Source: Paenibacillus oceani
GTDB taxonomy: Bacteria > Bacillota > Bacilli > Paenibacillales > NBRC-103111
Direction: 5' to 3'
DNA length: 64,000 bases
Assembly: GCF_014705615.1 (NCBI RefSeq)
Contig: NZ_JACXJA010000003.1
Location: 1-64,000 of the forward strand
A program made the translations under genes and the position numbers. Position 1 is the first letter of the stretch; every line of letters begins with the position of its first letter. Below the pieces are notes generated by a model. It was not told where the DNA came from and made no database searches. It saw nothing but the letters and a program-made list of their open reading frames with translations. This document shows positions 24,346 to 33,893 of the stretch, piece by piece.

Positions 24346-25673
24346 TCACTTCATCTTGAATGCTTGAATGAATTTGACCGCGTCTTCTTCGGCTTTCCCG
24401 AACGCCGTGTTCAAGTCCATCGCGTTCTGATTCACCGAATTTGCATATTGCGTATAAATTTTCACAATATCCTGGTCATAAATAGCCATAGGAGGTATCG
24501 GGGCAAATTTGTTATGAAATGCCGCTTGCATCCGGCGGTTCTTAAAAGGCGACCCTTTGCCAAAATTGGCGATAACGTCCTTCGTTTTGACGACAGGCAT
24601 AATCCCTTTCTCGGCAAGAGATGCCTGGAACTGGTCGGTCAGCAAATATTTCAGCACTTCCATCGCTTCATCCGGGTGCTCGCTGCGCTTCGTAATGCCG
24701 AAGTACGTCGGATACGACTGCGAACCGACTCCCATATTATTTTTGAACTGGGGCAGGGCGGCCCAATCCCAATTGAATGCCTGCATCTCCCTAGGCCATG
24801 CGTAGATGAGACTGGATAAGTACGGATACATGGCGACGGTGCGGTCTTTCACGAATTGGTTAATATTGGGGAACGAATTCGTCGTTTGAATGTAGCTCTG
24901 GTATCCAGGCTCCTGCGAGCTGTCGATAAAGAACGTATTAAAAATGTTTTCCAGCGCTCGTCTTTGTTGATCGTAGGCTTCTGCGTCACCAAATCGACGC
25001 TTGGTATCGACAGCGGATTCAATCTGAACAAATGGACAAAGGAAGCGGCGAGCCCATAATATTGCGTCCCCCCTTCGTTGCGGGTCATCTTTTTGGACAC
25101 TTCGAGCGTCTGCTCCCACGTCATATCGTCTCCGGGGTACGGCACTCCGAATTTATCGAACAAGTCTTTGTTGTAATAGTTAACGAGATTCGTCGTGGAT
25201 ACCGGCAAGGCAAATATTTTGCCGCCCTGAACTTGCTTAAGCGCCTGAACGATCGTCGGCTCGATGCGATTCAAATCGATGTTGTGCTTCTTGATCATTT
25301 CCGTCATGTCCACCTGCAATTCGTTCTGCAGGACGGAGTGCTCGAAATTCCCGATAGTCGAGTAGAAAATGTCGAACTTTGTGCCGTTCACGAGCAAGTC
25401 GTTCAACATCGAGCCGCCTTTCGCCTGGATGTATTTCACTTTGTAATCGGGAAACTTGTTGCGGAGAATATCTCCGAACCGGTATTCGAAGCTTTCCTCG
25501 GGGTCGCCGCTGTTCGAATAGAACACAATCTCGACGGGTTCTTTCGGGCTTGTCGGAGCTTTCTCTGTCCCCTTATCACCGCCGGCCGCTCCCGATCCGC
25601 CTCCTCCACAAGCCGCGAGCATGGCTAATGTCATACCTGCGCCGATCGGCTTCATCCATTTCTCTAGCCTCAT
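24346..25673 (-). pseudogene. Extracellular solute-binding lipoprotein (SBP 5), frameshifted
   Basis: Lipobox LAAC (Cys22), the shared YYNKDLFDKFGVPYPGDD hinge and all later blocks are present, but in two frames. The first frame is correct to INKDERWK near 24951. The second continues NIFNTFFIDSSQEPGYQSY to the end. The break falls in a run of four T at 24947-24950 (A on the coding strand), where five bases would restore a full-length protein of about 442 residues. This could be a recent inactivation, a sequencing error or phase variation. The terminal helix reads DLNTAFGKAEEDAVK. It heads the minus-strand operon with the ceramidase-like and acetylesterase-like genes. Confidence 0.88.
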
Positions 25674-25803
25674 ACTGGAACATCCCCTTCATTGCATGAT
25701 TCGGAACAAATTCTATGATATAGCATGGGATTATCATGAACTCGCCACATTAAAAAAAACAATCGGCCATTTTCGAATAGCTTTATCCCGAAACGCGACA
25801 ATA

Positions 25804-25852
25804 ACAAGGCACATGCCGCTCGCTATGGTGAAGCGAGCGGCATGTGCCTTGT
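25804..25852. terminator. 21-bp perfect inverted repeat (terminator-like)
   Basis: Two perfect 21-base arms are separated by seven bases. The arms contain GCACATGCCGCTCGC. It lies just past the minus-strand beta-helix remnant and 130 bases before SBP 5. The minus strand continues TTGTTATTGT, a weak T-rich tail. It probably ends the upstream remnant's transcript. Confidence 0.65.
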
Positions 25853-25884
25853 ATTACGGAATCGAAAACAACGGCGTTTGCACG

Positions 25885-26571
25885 CTAAATATCCCGGGCG
25901 CCTTGAAATTGAGGCGTTGATTTGAGGTATGCATATTGTTGGGCGAGAAAATTCGGAGCCGAATCGCTTGTCGATACTTCGCAATTGAACCATTCTTGCT
26001 TGATGCGCCGAACTTCCAAATTGTGCATTTGCTGCGCGAAACATCGACTTTTGAAACATGTCGAGCAGCAGTTGCTGATGAATCGCATTTTTTACGATCA
26101 TTAACATCACCTTCAGTTCATGATCGGCTCCGCCTATGGAAGGAATGGATGTTTCGTTCCGAATTGACCGTCGTGGTGGTCGGATTATCCGTGGCGTCGA
26201 CAATATCGGAATAGAAAGCCCAGGTCATCCCGGTTCCGAACTTTCTGGATACGGCTGCAACGGCCAAGTTCGCGTAATTGTCGAACTCCGATAAAAACCC
26301 CCACTCATAGTTGCTGTCATCCGGATTCTCGATCTTGGTGTACACCTTGACGTTTCTAGTGACGGACAAGTTCGATGGTACCGATAGGGCTGGAGTCGTG
26401 CGGTATTTCCCTGCCGGGAATATTGTCGCCCCGCCGTCCGCCGCCGCAATCGTTGCTGCGGCCTGAATCGTTCCGGTCTCCGACAAACTTATTGCTGCTT
26501 CTGCATCCCCCCAGAATGACCGACGCTAAGGTAATGATTGTAAAGAGCTTGATTCTCCGGCTTGTTGCCAC
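25885..26571 (-). pseudogene. Beta-helix (pectate-lyase-like) secreted protein, degraded
   Basis: A GTG at 26571, 7 bases after GGAGG, starts a signal peptide with an SRRIKLF twin-arginine-like motif. Within a run of six G the frame changes. The next frame reads AEAAISLSETGTIQAAATIA and GGATIFPAGKYRTTPALSVPSN, the usual opening of a beta-helix lyase domain, and continues to about 26130. It then breaks again; a third frame ends STSDSAPNFLAQQYAYLKS near 25885. Only about 200 codons remain, far short of a full beta-helix. Two or more frameshifts and probably an internal deletion are involved. Confidence 0.65.
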
Positions 26572-26790
26572 TGTGCTTCCTCCCCTTGGTTAACCGCTTT
26601 TTCTGCAAATATCAATATTTTGTGTCTGCAAGCAGCTTTCCTCCGCTCTAGTTAATTGCTAGAAATTCATGGTAGTATGAAAGAATGGGAGGTGCGGCTT
26701 ACTCTACCATGAGTGGGAAAAAAACCGGCCCCTAGACTGCCCCTAGACTGCAGTTGCGGATGACTTTTGCTGGAAATAGGAGGGGAGCGA

Positions 26791-27166
26791 ATGGAAGACG
26801 CGCTTTCGCGGATCAAGCACAAACACTCGAGAATGATTAACGGACGGCGGCACGTGTGGGACGTAGAAAAAAATTGTGGAAGCGATCCGAGAACCTGCCT
26901 GTTGTGAAGATCCGGGTAGATTCGATCCAAGAACTGGATCAGGACTGCTGGTTCGGATACGGGAGCACTTCGGTGCCTACGATACGCAATGTGGCGAAGC
27001 ATTGTAAACGGATCATCGAAGCGGATAGGAGTTACCCGATAATAGTAACGGCAGACGGTCTGCTCGTCGACGGAGGACACCGGCTTTGAACGGCCAAACG
27101 GAAATCGACGCCGTCTTTCTGGATGCTCTGCCGGATGCGAATTTTATAGAAGGAGAGTTTTCGACC
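26791..27166 (+). pseudogene. ParB-like domain protein, broken in two places
   Basis: An ATG at 26791 follows GGAGGGGAG and encodes HKHSRMINGRRHVWDVEK. A run of seven A at 26857-26863 then shifts the frame. The second frame gives LPVVKIRVDSIQELDQDCWF and ADGLLVDGGHRL, a ParB/sulfiredoxin-like nucleotide-binding block, and stops at 27087-27089. The expected continuation, NGQTEIDAVFLDALPDANF, resumes in another frame after a small loss between HRL and NGQ. The product was a small protein of about 120 residues of unknown function. It lies directly upstream of, and now runs in frame into, the GNAT gene. Confidence 0.65.
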
Positions 27167-27658
27167 ATGTACCGTTACGTTCCCATGACCGAAGAGGCTG
27201 CCCGAATCGTAAACGCCTGGACGTACCCGCAGCCGTACGATTTTTACAACATAGGCGGAGAGGACGAAGGGATCGCGGAGCTGTTGAACGGCGAATATTA
27301 CAGTGTTCGCGGGGAGAACGATCAGATCGCAGGTTTTATATGCAGCGGGCATTCTGCACGAATCCCCGGAGCCTACGAAGCCGGAATCTATAACGACCCA
27401 GACTGCCTTGACGTCGGGCTCGGGCTGCGTCCGGATCTGACCGGCAAAGGGCTGGGGAGCGATTATGTCAAGCAGGCGATAGAGTTTCTGGGCAAGGAAC
27501 TGGGGAAGTCCAAGTTCCGTCTGGCCGTTGCCGCCTTTAACGAAAGAGCGATCCGAACGTATGAAAAAGTCGGATTCCGCCGGGGAGAGCAGGTCCATAG
27601 CCCCGTGTCGGGCGTGCAGGTTCCGTTTGTAGTAATGCGTTTAACCGAATCGGGTTGA
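27167..27658 (+). CDS. GNAT family N-acetyltransferase
   Basis: A 163-residue acetyltransferase with the acetyl-CoA loop at GLRPDLTGKGLGSDYVKQAI (residues about 90-110) and the typical NERAIRTYEKVGF block. The group acetylates amino groups of small molecules, antibiotics or protein N-termini; the substrate is unknown. The ATG at 27167 was chosen because AAGGAGAG lies 9 bases upstream. The open frame reaches back to 27086, but that part belongs to the broken ParB-like gene. Confidence 0.8.
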   Translation: MYRYVPMTEEAARIVNAWTYPQPYDFYNIGGEDEGIAELLNGEYYSVRGENDQIAGFICSGHSARIPGAYEAGIYNDPDCLDVGLGLRPDLTGKGLGSDYVKQAIEFLGKELGKSKFRLAVAAFNERAIRTYEKVGFRRGEQVHSPVSGVQVPFVVMRLTESG

Positions 27659-27756
27659 GAAACCGGAAGTCCGGTACAAGGGAGGAACCGACGTGAACGA
27701 TCGGCCTCCGTGCAGAGCGAACGGTATGACGAGTATATCCAGCAGAGGTGAACGGA

Positions 27757-28761
27757 ATGGATCTGAAAGCAAATGAACAAGAAGTAGCGAAATGGGCCGC
27801 CCGCCATGCACAAACGCTCGGATTCAGCGGCTCTTCAATCGAAGCGGCTTATATATGGAATCCCGGAGGATTCGTGAACCAGTCCTACCGGCTGACCGAT
27901 GGCGAAACGGTGCGGCATCTCAAGCTCGCCAAGGAAGATAAAGCCCCGGAACTCCGGCAATGGGCCAGGATCAGCGGCTGCCTGTCGGACCGCTACCGGG
28001 CTCCGCAGCTGGTTCAAGAGGTGGCGCAAGAGATCGTCCCCGGCTATACGTGCGGCCTCGTGTTCGAGTACCTGAAGGGCGAACCGCTAAGCTCCGCACC
28101 CGATCCGCTGTCCGTTATCGAAAAGGTGCTGCCCCTAATAAGCCGGCTGCATGCCGACGAGCCGATCCGCCAAGCCGTTGCCGGTATGCCGGAGAGGCAA
28201 GCTTTCACTTATTCCGATGCCTTTACCCAGGAGTACATCGGGCGGTTCGAGGAAGATCTGGAAGGGATCAAGGCCGGGAGACAGCTGCTAAGCTTCGTGT
28301 CGGACGCAACGATGGCATGGTTCGATGCTGAGGTAGCCCGGTTGAAAAGGCTTGTGGAGGAGCATCCGTCTTTTCGCAAGCAAGCAGCCGATCTCGCCCA
28401 TAACGATTTGAACTGGCAAAATATTTTGGTAGGCGAGAACGGAGAGTACTGGGTGATCGACTGGGACGATCTGTCGGTTGCCGGGGATGCGGCGATGGAT
28501 TATTCCGTCTTGCTGTGGCCGCTGTACCGGACGCCGGACTGGCCGGTATGGCAGGAGCGGGTGAGCCGTCTGGCCGGTGAAGATGCGGCGGAGCGAATGG
28601 AGGTTTACTTCCGGGCGAAGCTGCTCGACGATGTGATCGATGTGCTTGCCGATTATGTGGAAGCGGAGCATATACCGGATGTCAAAGAGGTAACGCAGGA
28701 AAGGGCGAGAGCTATTCATCTTCGCGCTTACCCGGAATATTTGAAGCTGTACGGGACATAA
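27757..28761 (+). CDS. Aminoglycoside-phosphotransferase-like (APH) kinase
   Basis: A 334-residue protein-kinase-like small-molecule phosphotransferase. The Brenner-type catalytic loop is LAHNDLNWQNILV and the metal-binding block is WVIDWDDLSVA. The N-lobe has NPGGFVNQSYRL. Members phosphorylate sugars, choline, homoserine or antibiotics, so no antibiotic phenotype should be assumed. The ATG at 27757 follows AGAGGTG by 7 bases. It follows the GNAT gene by about 100 bases and could be co-transcribed with it. Confidence 0.8.
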   Translation: MDLKANEQEVAKWAARHAQTLGFSGSSIEAAYIWNPGGFVNQSYRLTDGETVRHLKLAKEDKAPELRQWARISGCLSDRYRAPQLVQEVAQEIVPGYTCGLVFEYLKGEPLSSAPDPLSVIEKVLPLISRLHADEPIRQAVAGMPERQAFTYSDAFTQEYIGRFEEDLEGIKAGRQLLSFVSDATMAWFDAEVARLKRLVEEHPSFRKQAADLAHNDLNWQNILVGENGEYWVIDWDDLSVAGDAAMDYSVLLWPLYRTPDWPVWQERVSRLAGEDAAERMEVYFRAKLLDDVIDVLADYVEAEHIPDVKEVTQERARAIHLRAYPEYLKLYGT

Positions 28762-28896
28762 ATCCGCGTGTTCCTCCGCAAGCAGCCGGCCCGATGCAAA
28801 AATGACCTCGCCGAGTCAACCGATGACCGATCCCTTCCTTCGATCCGATTTATACTATAGCAAACGTTCCATTCACAGATCAGGGGGGAAGCCGGA

Positions 28897-29925
28897 GTGA
28901 GCACGATTCGTGTTGCTGTTGTCGGATTCGGTACAATGGGCAAGCTGTATGCGGACATCTTGTCGGAGATGGAGGGCGTTTCGTTAACCGCCATATGCAG
29001 TTCGTCGGCGGAATCGAGGCTGGAAGCGGCACGGCTGGGGGCGTTGCGGTTCGGCAGTCTGGACGAGCTGATACAGGAGAAGATTCCGGTGGATGCGGTC
29101 GTCCTGGCGCTGCCGACGTATTTGCATAAGGCGTATGCGGTGGCTGCGGCGGACAAGGGGCTCCATATCATTTGCGAGAAACCGGTCGCCCTGACGACGG
29201 AGGATACGGAAGAGATGATCGAAGCGTGCAGGCGAAACGGCGTTTGCTTGTTCGTCGGTCATGTGCTGCGTTTTTTCCCCGATTACGCCAGGATGACCGA
29301 GCGGGTGTCCGATGGAGAGATCGGACCGGTTATTACCGCTCACGCGAAACGGTTCAGTCTGCATCCGCCGTCGAACAGCTGGTTCGAGGACGATACGAAA
29401 AGCGGAGGCGTCTTGTTCGACTTAATGATTCACGATATCGACTATCTGCATTCGCTGATGGGTGAAGCGGAATCGGTGTATGCGGTGATCCGGAAATCGC
29501 CGGGGGTCCAGTACGCGGCGGCCGTGTTACGCTTCGAAAACGGAACGGTAGCGAATCTGGAAGCGATGTGGGGATATGCCGGACCGTTTACGTCCTCGCT
29601 GGGAGTGACAGGGAAGGACGGGATGCTTCGCGCCGACAACGAAGCTTACAAGCTGGCAGTAAGCCGGGGAGCCGTTGCCGCGCATTCGCAGCGGAATGAA
29701 GGGGTAGCGATCCCGCAAGGCGAGCCTGCTGACGATCCGTATCGGCTGGAACTGGAACATTTTATCGAGTGTATCCGGACCGGAGCCGAACCGATCGTCA
29801 CTGCCCGCGACGCTGGGAGGGCGGTAGCAACCGCTTGCGCTGCGCTCGAGTCGGCATGGCTCGGACGTCCGATTAAGCCGCAGCGGTTGCGCCAGAGCAC
29901 GAGCGCTTTGCACGTGAAAGATTAG
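28897..29925 (+). CDS. Gfo/Idh/MocA family oxidoreductase
   Basis: A 342-residue NAD(P)-dependent sugar or inositol dehydrogenase-type protein. The Rossmann motif GFGTMG sits at residues about 9-14, CEKPVALT (catalytic lysine region) near 91-98, and GGVLFDLMIHDIDYL supplies the active-site Asp and His. It starts at GTG with GGGGGG 8 bases upstream. It stands alone between the APH kinase and the convergent ABC gene. Substrate unknown; cyclic polyols and sugars are typical. Confidence 0.87.
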   Translation: MSTIRVAVVGFGTMGKLYADILSEMEGVSLTAICSSSAESRLEAARLGALRFGSLDELIQEKIPVDAVVLALPTYLHKAYAVAAADKGLHIICEKPVALTTEDTEEMIEACRRNGVCLFVGHVLRFFPDYARMTERVSDGEIGPVITAHAKRFSLHPPSNSWFEDDTKSGGVLFDLMIHDIDYLHSLMGEAESVYAVIRKSPGVQYAAAVLRFENGTVANLEAMWGYAGPFTSSLGVTGKDGMLRADNEAYKLAVSRGAVAAHSQRNEGVAIPQGEPADDPYRLELEHFIECIRTGAEPIVTARDAGRAVATACAALESAWLGRPIKPQRLRQSTSALHVKD

Positions 29926-29954
29926 GCGCCCCATCCAATTGCAATCCAATCGGA

Positions 29955-29987
29955 ATAAAAAAAACAGAACGCCTCTCGGGGCGTTCT
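29955..29987 (-). terminator. Terminator of the DUF1430/ABC operon
   Basis: AGAACGCC and GGCGTTCT pair around a CTCGG-type loop. On the minus strand a run of T (the A-run at 29955-29964) follows. The hairpin touches the stop codon of the ABC gene. Confidence 0.8.
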
Positions 29988-30612
29988 ACGTCGTTTTGGT
30001 CAGCTCGATCACCCGCCCGCCTCGTTTTTTGATTTCTTCATCGTGCGTGACGAGGATGACCGTTTTGCCGGCTTCATTAAACTCTTTTACGATACCCAGC
30101 ACCGTCTCCGCATTATGCCGGTCCAGCGAACCGGTCGGCTCATCGGCCAATATAAGCTCGCAACGCTTAAGCATCAGCCGGGCCAGTGCGATTCGCTGCT
30201 GCTCTCCGCCCGACAACGTGTACACTTTTTTGTTCAGCTTGTCCTCCAGTCCGACCCGGCGCAGCGCCTCCTCGATCGTTAGACCGGTCCGGCAATCTTT
30301 GCGGATCAGCTTCAGATTTTCCTTCACCGTTTTGTTGTCGACCAAGGCGAAGTTTTGAAATAAAAAGCCGACCTTCGTTCGAAAATAGGACAAATGATGC
30401 TTCTTCACCCGCAAATCCACCCCGTCCACCAAGATGGAGCCTTGCTCCGTCGATTCCAGAGCGCCGATCATATTCAGCAACGTCGTTTTCCCGCACCCGC
30501 TCGGGCCGGAGAAGATAACGAATTCTCCTTGCTCGATCGTTAAGTTCAAATTTTGAAATACGACTTTATCCTTGAATGTTTTCGTTACGTTTTGAATGAT
30601 GATTCTGCTCAT
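29986..30612 (-). CDS. ABC transporter ATP-binding protein (bacteriocin/peptide exporter type)
   Basis: A 208-residue ATPase of the MacB/LolD-like class. It has Walker A GPSGCGKTT, Q-loop FLFQNFALVDN, signature LSGGEQQR, Walker B LILADEPTGS and the switch His in VTHDEE. Its ATG overlaps the stop of the DUF1430 permease gene (ATGA), so the two are translationally coupled and form one exporter. Family knowledge places such pairs in lactococcin-972-type bacteriocin export or immunity. Confidence 0.9.
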   Translation of the reverse strand: MSRIIIQNVTKTFKDKVVFQNLNLTIEQGEFVIFSGPSGCGKTTLLNMIGALESTEQGSILVDGVDLRVKKHHLSYFRTKVGFLFQNFALVDNKTVKENLKLIRKDCRTGLTIEEALRRVGLEDKLNKKVYTLSGGEQQRIALARLMLKRCELILADEPTGSLDRHNAETVLGIVKEFNEAGKTVILVTHDEEIKKRGGRVIELTKTT

Positions 30613-32585
30613 AGGTTGCCGCCTTTCAAAGTATTCTGAATTCGCGCGTGTTCGATTTTGCGGATATAAAAGAAGATGACCGCGAGCTCCAGCGCAAGTA
30701 TGACGATTCCCCCGAATACGAGATGGGAGACGTTGTTCAGCTCCAATACAAGCGCGGCCGTCACAGCCGCTCCGATACTCAGCACAGAGGTGACCAGCGT
30801 CATCAGAACGAGCTTCCGGTGTTTGGCCGGCAGGCTGTGACCCAATACTTTCTTAATCGCAAGCTCGATCGCATTTACTTCGTACTCCAGCTTAATGATG
30901 GTGACGATAATGATGAATTCCAGAAGCAATACGAGCGTACTGAAGATCAAGTTGATCGCCAGCACCCGTTGGGCCAAATTCCAGCTATGGTTGTACTTGT
31001 CCAGCACATTCGTCTTCCTTACGATTTCCCTCGACATTCCATGCTCTTGCACGAACCGGTCGAATTCGTCGTCGCTCACCTTATACATAATCTCTTCGAT
31101 AAACGGGAAAAACCGTTCCGGATCAACCGGCCTGTTCTCGACTTGTTCCACCGTTTTGTTGTTATAGATGATGACCGGATTTTTCAGAATTTCGCTGCCA
31201 TAGGCCAGATTCACTTCGATGCTGACCAGCTCGACCCGGCCCTTGTACGGAATTACTTCATACTCATAGGCGAACGACTCGCCTTCATATAAGCGCAGCG
31301 AATCTTGAAACGATTCGATCAGCTCTTCGGTAACGGGTATTTGTTCAGGTACTAGTAAATAAATGTCTTTCGTAAGATCCGCGTTCGTTAGTTCCTTGAT
31401 GTTGCGGGATAAATAATCATAAGCGTTCCGGTTGGCGATCAGCGCGTTTCCATTCACCAAGCCGTCCATGTCCGACAATAAGGTGGCGTTGGCGCTGTGG
31501 AAAAACTGCTTGTAAAACGTTTGTTCGACCGTATTCGTATCACTCATCCTATTGGTGATGTTGCCGTCGCTATCTACGACAAGCCGATGATTGAGCCGGA
31601 CGTACGAGTAATCGGAATAGTTCTCGAAGAACGACTTCTGCTTGTACAGCTGATACGATTCGTATAATACCGCCACATTGCCCGAGATCACGAAGATCGT
31701 GACGATAACGGTGACGAGCTTTAAACCGTAATTCAGCGCCAGCAGCTTTTTGGAACCGCCTTTCGAGTTGGAGAACACTTCTGTCAGGTTGTACACATAC
31801 ATATTCAAATACAATAGGGCGTTAAAGACGATCAGCGCGGCAAACAGGGTCAAGGAAATCCGGACTCCGAAATAGACTGATGTAAAGGGGGCCAGAAACA
31901 GAACGACGGCAGCGAACAAGGCCGTAAAGACGAAAGTATCCGTCAGCACATTCCGCCACATCATGCCTCCGATCGATTCCCCCATCGAGACGCGGATCAA
32001 ATTTTCCTTTTTCTGAAACAAAACGTCGTAGTAGGTTAGCAGCAAAACGATACTCATCATCAAAAGCCAGATCGCGATAATCGTGTTTCTCGACTCTGGA
32101 TCGGTGTAACCTTTCTTCGGATGGTTGCCTGCATACTTGTCGATCAGCTCGATTTTAAATGCCGTCGCCTTCTCCAAACTTCCGATGATGTAAAAGTCGT
32201 GAATGGTGTCCAAGCCCGGAACGGTTGCAAAATCATGGAACCGAAACTGGATATCTTCCAAAAACAAGCTCTCGTACGATTTCTCCTGGATGTCCAGATT
32301 TGTATCGAGGTAACGTTTCACGCCCGGGGTTCCGTATAGATCGTATTTCGTCTGGAACAAGCTCGGGGTTGAGCGTACGAACGTAAAGATCTCGACTCCA
32401 TGGCGCTCGGCGGAGCGGAGCGTATCCCGGATCATCTCCTCCTCGGTAGTGTTCGGCTGCAAGTAAAGGGTCGTATTGTGAAATTCGGTGTAGAAATTGT
32501 TCAGGCGAAATGTGTGGCTCTCCCCGATAATAAGCAGGCCGATAAATAAAATGCAGAAACTGACGATATACTTGATCGTTTTCAA
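30609..32585 (-). CDS. DUF1430 bacteriocin-associated membrane protein (ABC permease)
   Basis: A 658-residue membrane protein with one N-terminal helix, an extracytoplasmic loop, three to four helices around residues 165-290, a second large outer domain and four C-terminal helices (from about 530). The layout and WLLMMSIVLLLTYYDVLFQKKE match the bacteriocin-associated integral membrane family. It starts at TTG, nine bases after CGGAGG. It pairs with the downstream ATPase and follows a two-component system by 117 bases. No bacteriocin precursor peptide is visible nearby, so export of a remote substrate, or immunity, is likely. Confidence 0.85.
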   Translation of the reverse strand: MKTIKYIVSFCILFIGLLIIGESHTFRLNNFYTEFHNTTLYLQPNTTEEEMIRDTLRSAERHGVEIFTFVRSTPSLFQTKYDLYGTPGVKRYLDTNLDIQEKSYESLFLEDIQFRFHDFATVPGLDTIHDFYIIGSLEKATAFKIELIDKYAGNHPKKGYTDPESRNTIIAIWLLMMSIVLLLTYYDVLFQKKENLIRVSMGESIGGMMWRNVLTDTFVFTALFAAVVLFLAPFTSVYFGVRISLTLFAALIVFNALLYLNMYVYNLTEVFSNSKGGSKKLLALNYGLKLVTVIVTIFVISGNVAVLYESYQLYKQKSFFENYSDYSYVRLNHRLVVDSDGNITNRMSDTNTVEQTFYKQFFHSANATLLSDMDGLVNGNALIANRNAYDYLSRNIKELTNADLTKDIYLLVPEQIPVTEELIESFQDSLRLYEGESFAYEYEVIPYKGRVELVSIEVNLAYGSEILKNPVIIYNNKTVEQVENRPVDPERFFPFIEEIMYKVSDDEFDRFVQEHGMSREIVRKTNVLDKYNHSWNLAQRVLAINLIFSTLVLLLEFIIIVTIIKLEYEVNAIELAIKKVLGHSLPAKHRKLVLMTLVTSVLSIGAAVTAALVLELNNVSHLVFGGIVILALELAVIFFYIRKIEHARIQNTLKGGNL

Positions 32586-32702
32586 AAAGAATAACCTCCG
32601 GAAGAAAAAGGCGGGGAGCCGAAAAAACTCCTCCTGGCCTCAGATGATGAGTTACAGGAAGAGTGTATCGGATAAATATCAAAGTTTTATCAACTTTCGT
32701 CG

Positions 32703-33893
32703 TTAACTAGAAAGAGTACGAAACTCGGCTGTTACTTGGGCACCTCCGGACGGCGAATTGGCAACGATCAGCTGCCCTCCATGCTTCTCGCACAGCAGCT
32801 TGCCTATATACAGTCCCAACCCGAAGTGGGCGGTGCCCGCCTGGCGGTCGTCCCGGTAAAACGGTTCGGCCGCTTTTTTCAAGGCTTTGGCAGTAAAGCC
32901 GGGTCCATCGTCGGCGACGCTCAGTGTACACGTAGTGCCGGTGATCTCACCCGTTATAGTTACCGTTTGTTTGGCGTATCTGACCCCATTTACGATGAGG
33001 TTCTCGACAACTTGGGATATCATCTCCGGATCGAGACGCACGGTGTCCGCCGTAGCGTTTACCTCAAACGACAGCTGCTTGCCGTCGCATAAGATAACGG
33101 CCGTCTCTCGCAGGCCGGAGAGCAATTCCCGGGCGGAGACTTCAGCAGGTGAGGGCCGGACTTCCTCCAGTTTCTGGATGGAATTCATGCTGGCAACATA
33201 ACGCTCCAGTCTCTCGATATGGCCCTTCATCGTATCGATCGTGGAAAGCACGTCTTCCTTGGACATTTGTTCATCCGGGTAATACGTTTTCAGATAGTCG
33301 ACATGTCCCTTTAGAACCGTGAGCGGTGTGCGCAAGTCATGGGAGAACGCCGCGTTCAGCCTTTTGCGTTCTTCGGCCGCTCTCCACATGTCCCGGGTGT
33401 TGTGCGCCAGGGCGGCGCGCATCTTTTCGAAGGCCGCGCACAGTTTCCCGAACTCGTCCTTGCTTTCGTACCGGATCTCGAAATCGAGATTCTGATCGGC
33501 GATCTTGCGGGAGGAGGTGATCATAAGATCATAGGGTGTTTTTACGCGCCGCTTGTAGTAATAGAACATACCGGAACCTAGCAAGCCGACCACATACACG
33601 GGCACGGCTATGAAGGGCAGCACCTGATACAGGATGAGCTTGAACTTGTCGGCCGTTGTATAGTAAGGGAATTTATTATACGGATATTCCTTGACGGTGC
33701 TTCCGTCTTCCATCTTTGTTTCTTTATAGGGGATTTGATCGGAATAAGAGAATTCCAGATTCATATAGGCGTCATCGGCCTCTTCGACGGTGATGACGGA
33801 CAAATAAACGGCCAACATCCCCAGAACGATCGTAATCAGCATAAACTCAAGCAGCACGGAGCGTTGTCCGAGCATTCGTTTTATTTGCTCCAT
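32703..33893 (-). CDS. Two-component sensor histidine kinase
   Basis: A 396-residue kinase with two membrane helices (about residues 13-33 and 88-110) around a small outer domain of about 55 residues, then HAMP, HisKA with H-box AFSHDLRTPLTVL, and a HATPase domain with N-box VVENLIVNGVRYA and G-boxes ADDGPGF and GLGLYIGK. The ATG at 33893 overlaps the end of the response-regulator gene by 13 bases. Together they probably control the adjacent DUF1430/ABC exporter in response to an envelope or peptide signal. Confidence 0.92.
   Translation of the reverse strand: MEQIKRMLGQRSVLLEFMLITIVLGMLAVYLSVITVEEADDAYMNLEFSYSDQIPYKETKMEDGSTVKEYPYNKFPYYTTADKFKLILYQVLPFIAVPVYVVGLLGSGMFYYYKRRVKTPYDLMITSSRKIADQNLDFEIRYESKDEFGKLCAAFEKMRAALAHNTRDMWRAAEERKRLNAAFSHDLRTPLTVLKGHVDYLKTYYPDEQMSKEDVLSTIDTMKGHIERLERYVASMNSIQKLEEVRPSPAEVSARELLSGLRETAVILCDGKQLSFEVNATADTVRLDPEMISQVVENLIVNGVRYAKQTVTITGEITGTTCTLSVADDGPGFTAKALKKAAEPFYRDDRQAGTAHFGLGLYIGKLLCEKHGGQLIVANSPSGGAQVTAEFRTLSS

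Noticed and set aside
26575-26605. GGTTAACCGC near the beta-helix remnant considered as a cre site
   Set aside because: The spacing around the central CG is off by one base and the match to the consensus is too poor.
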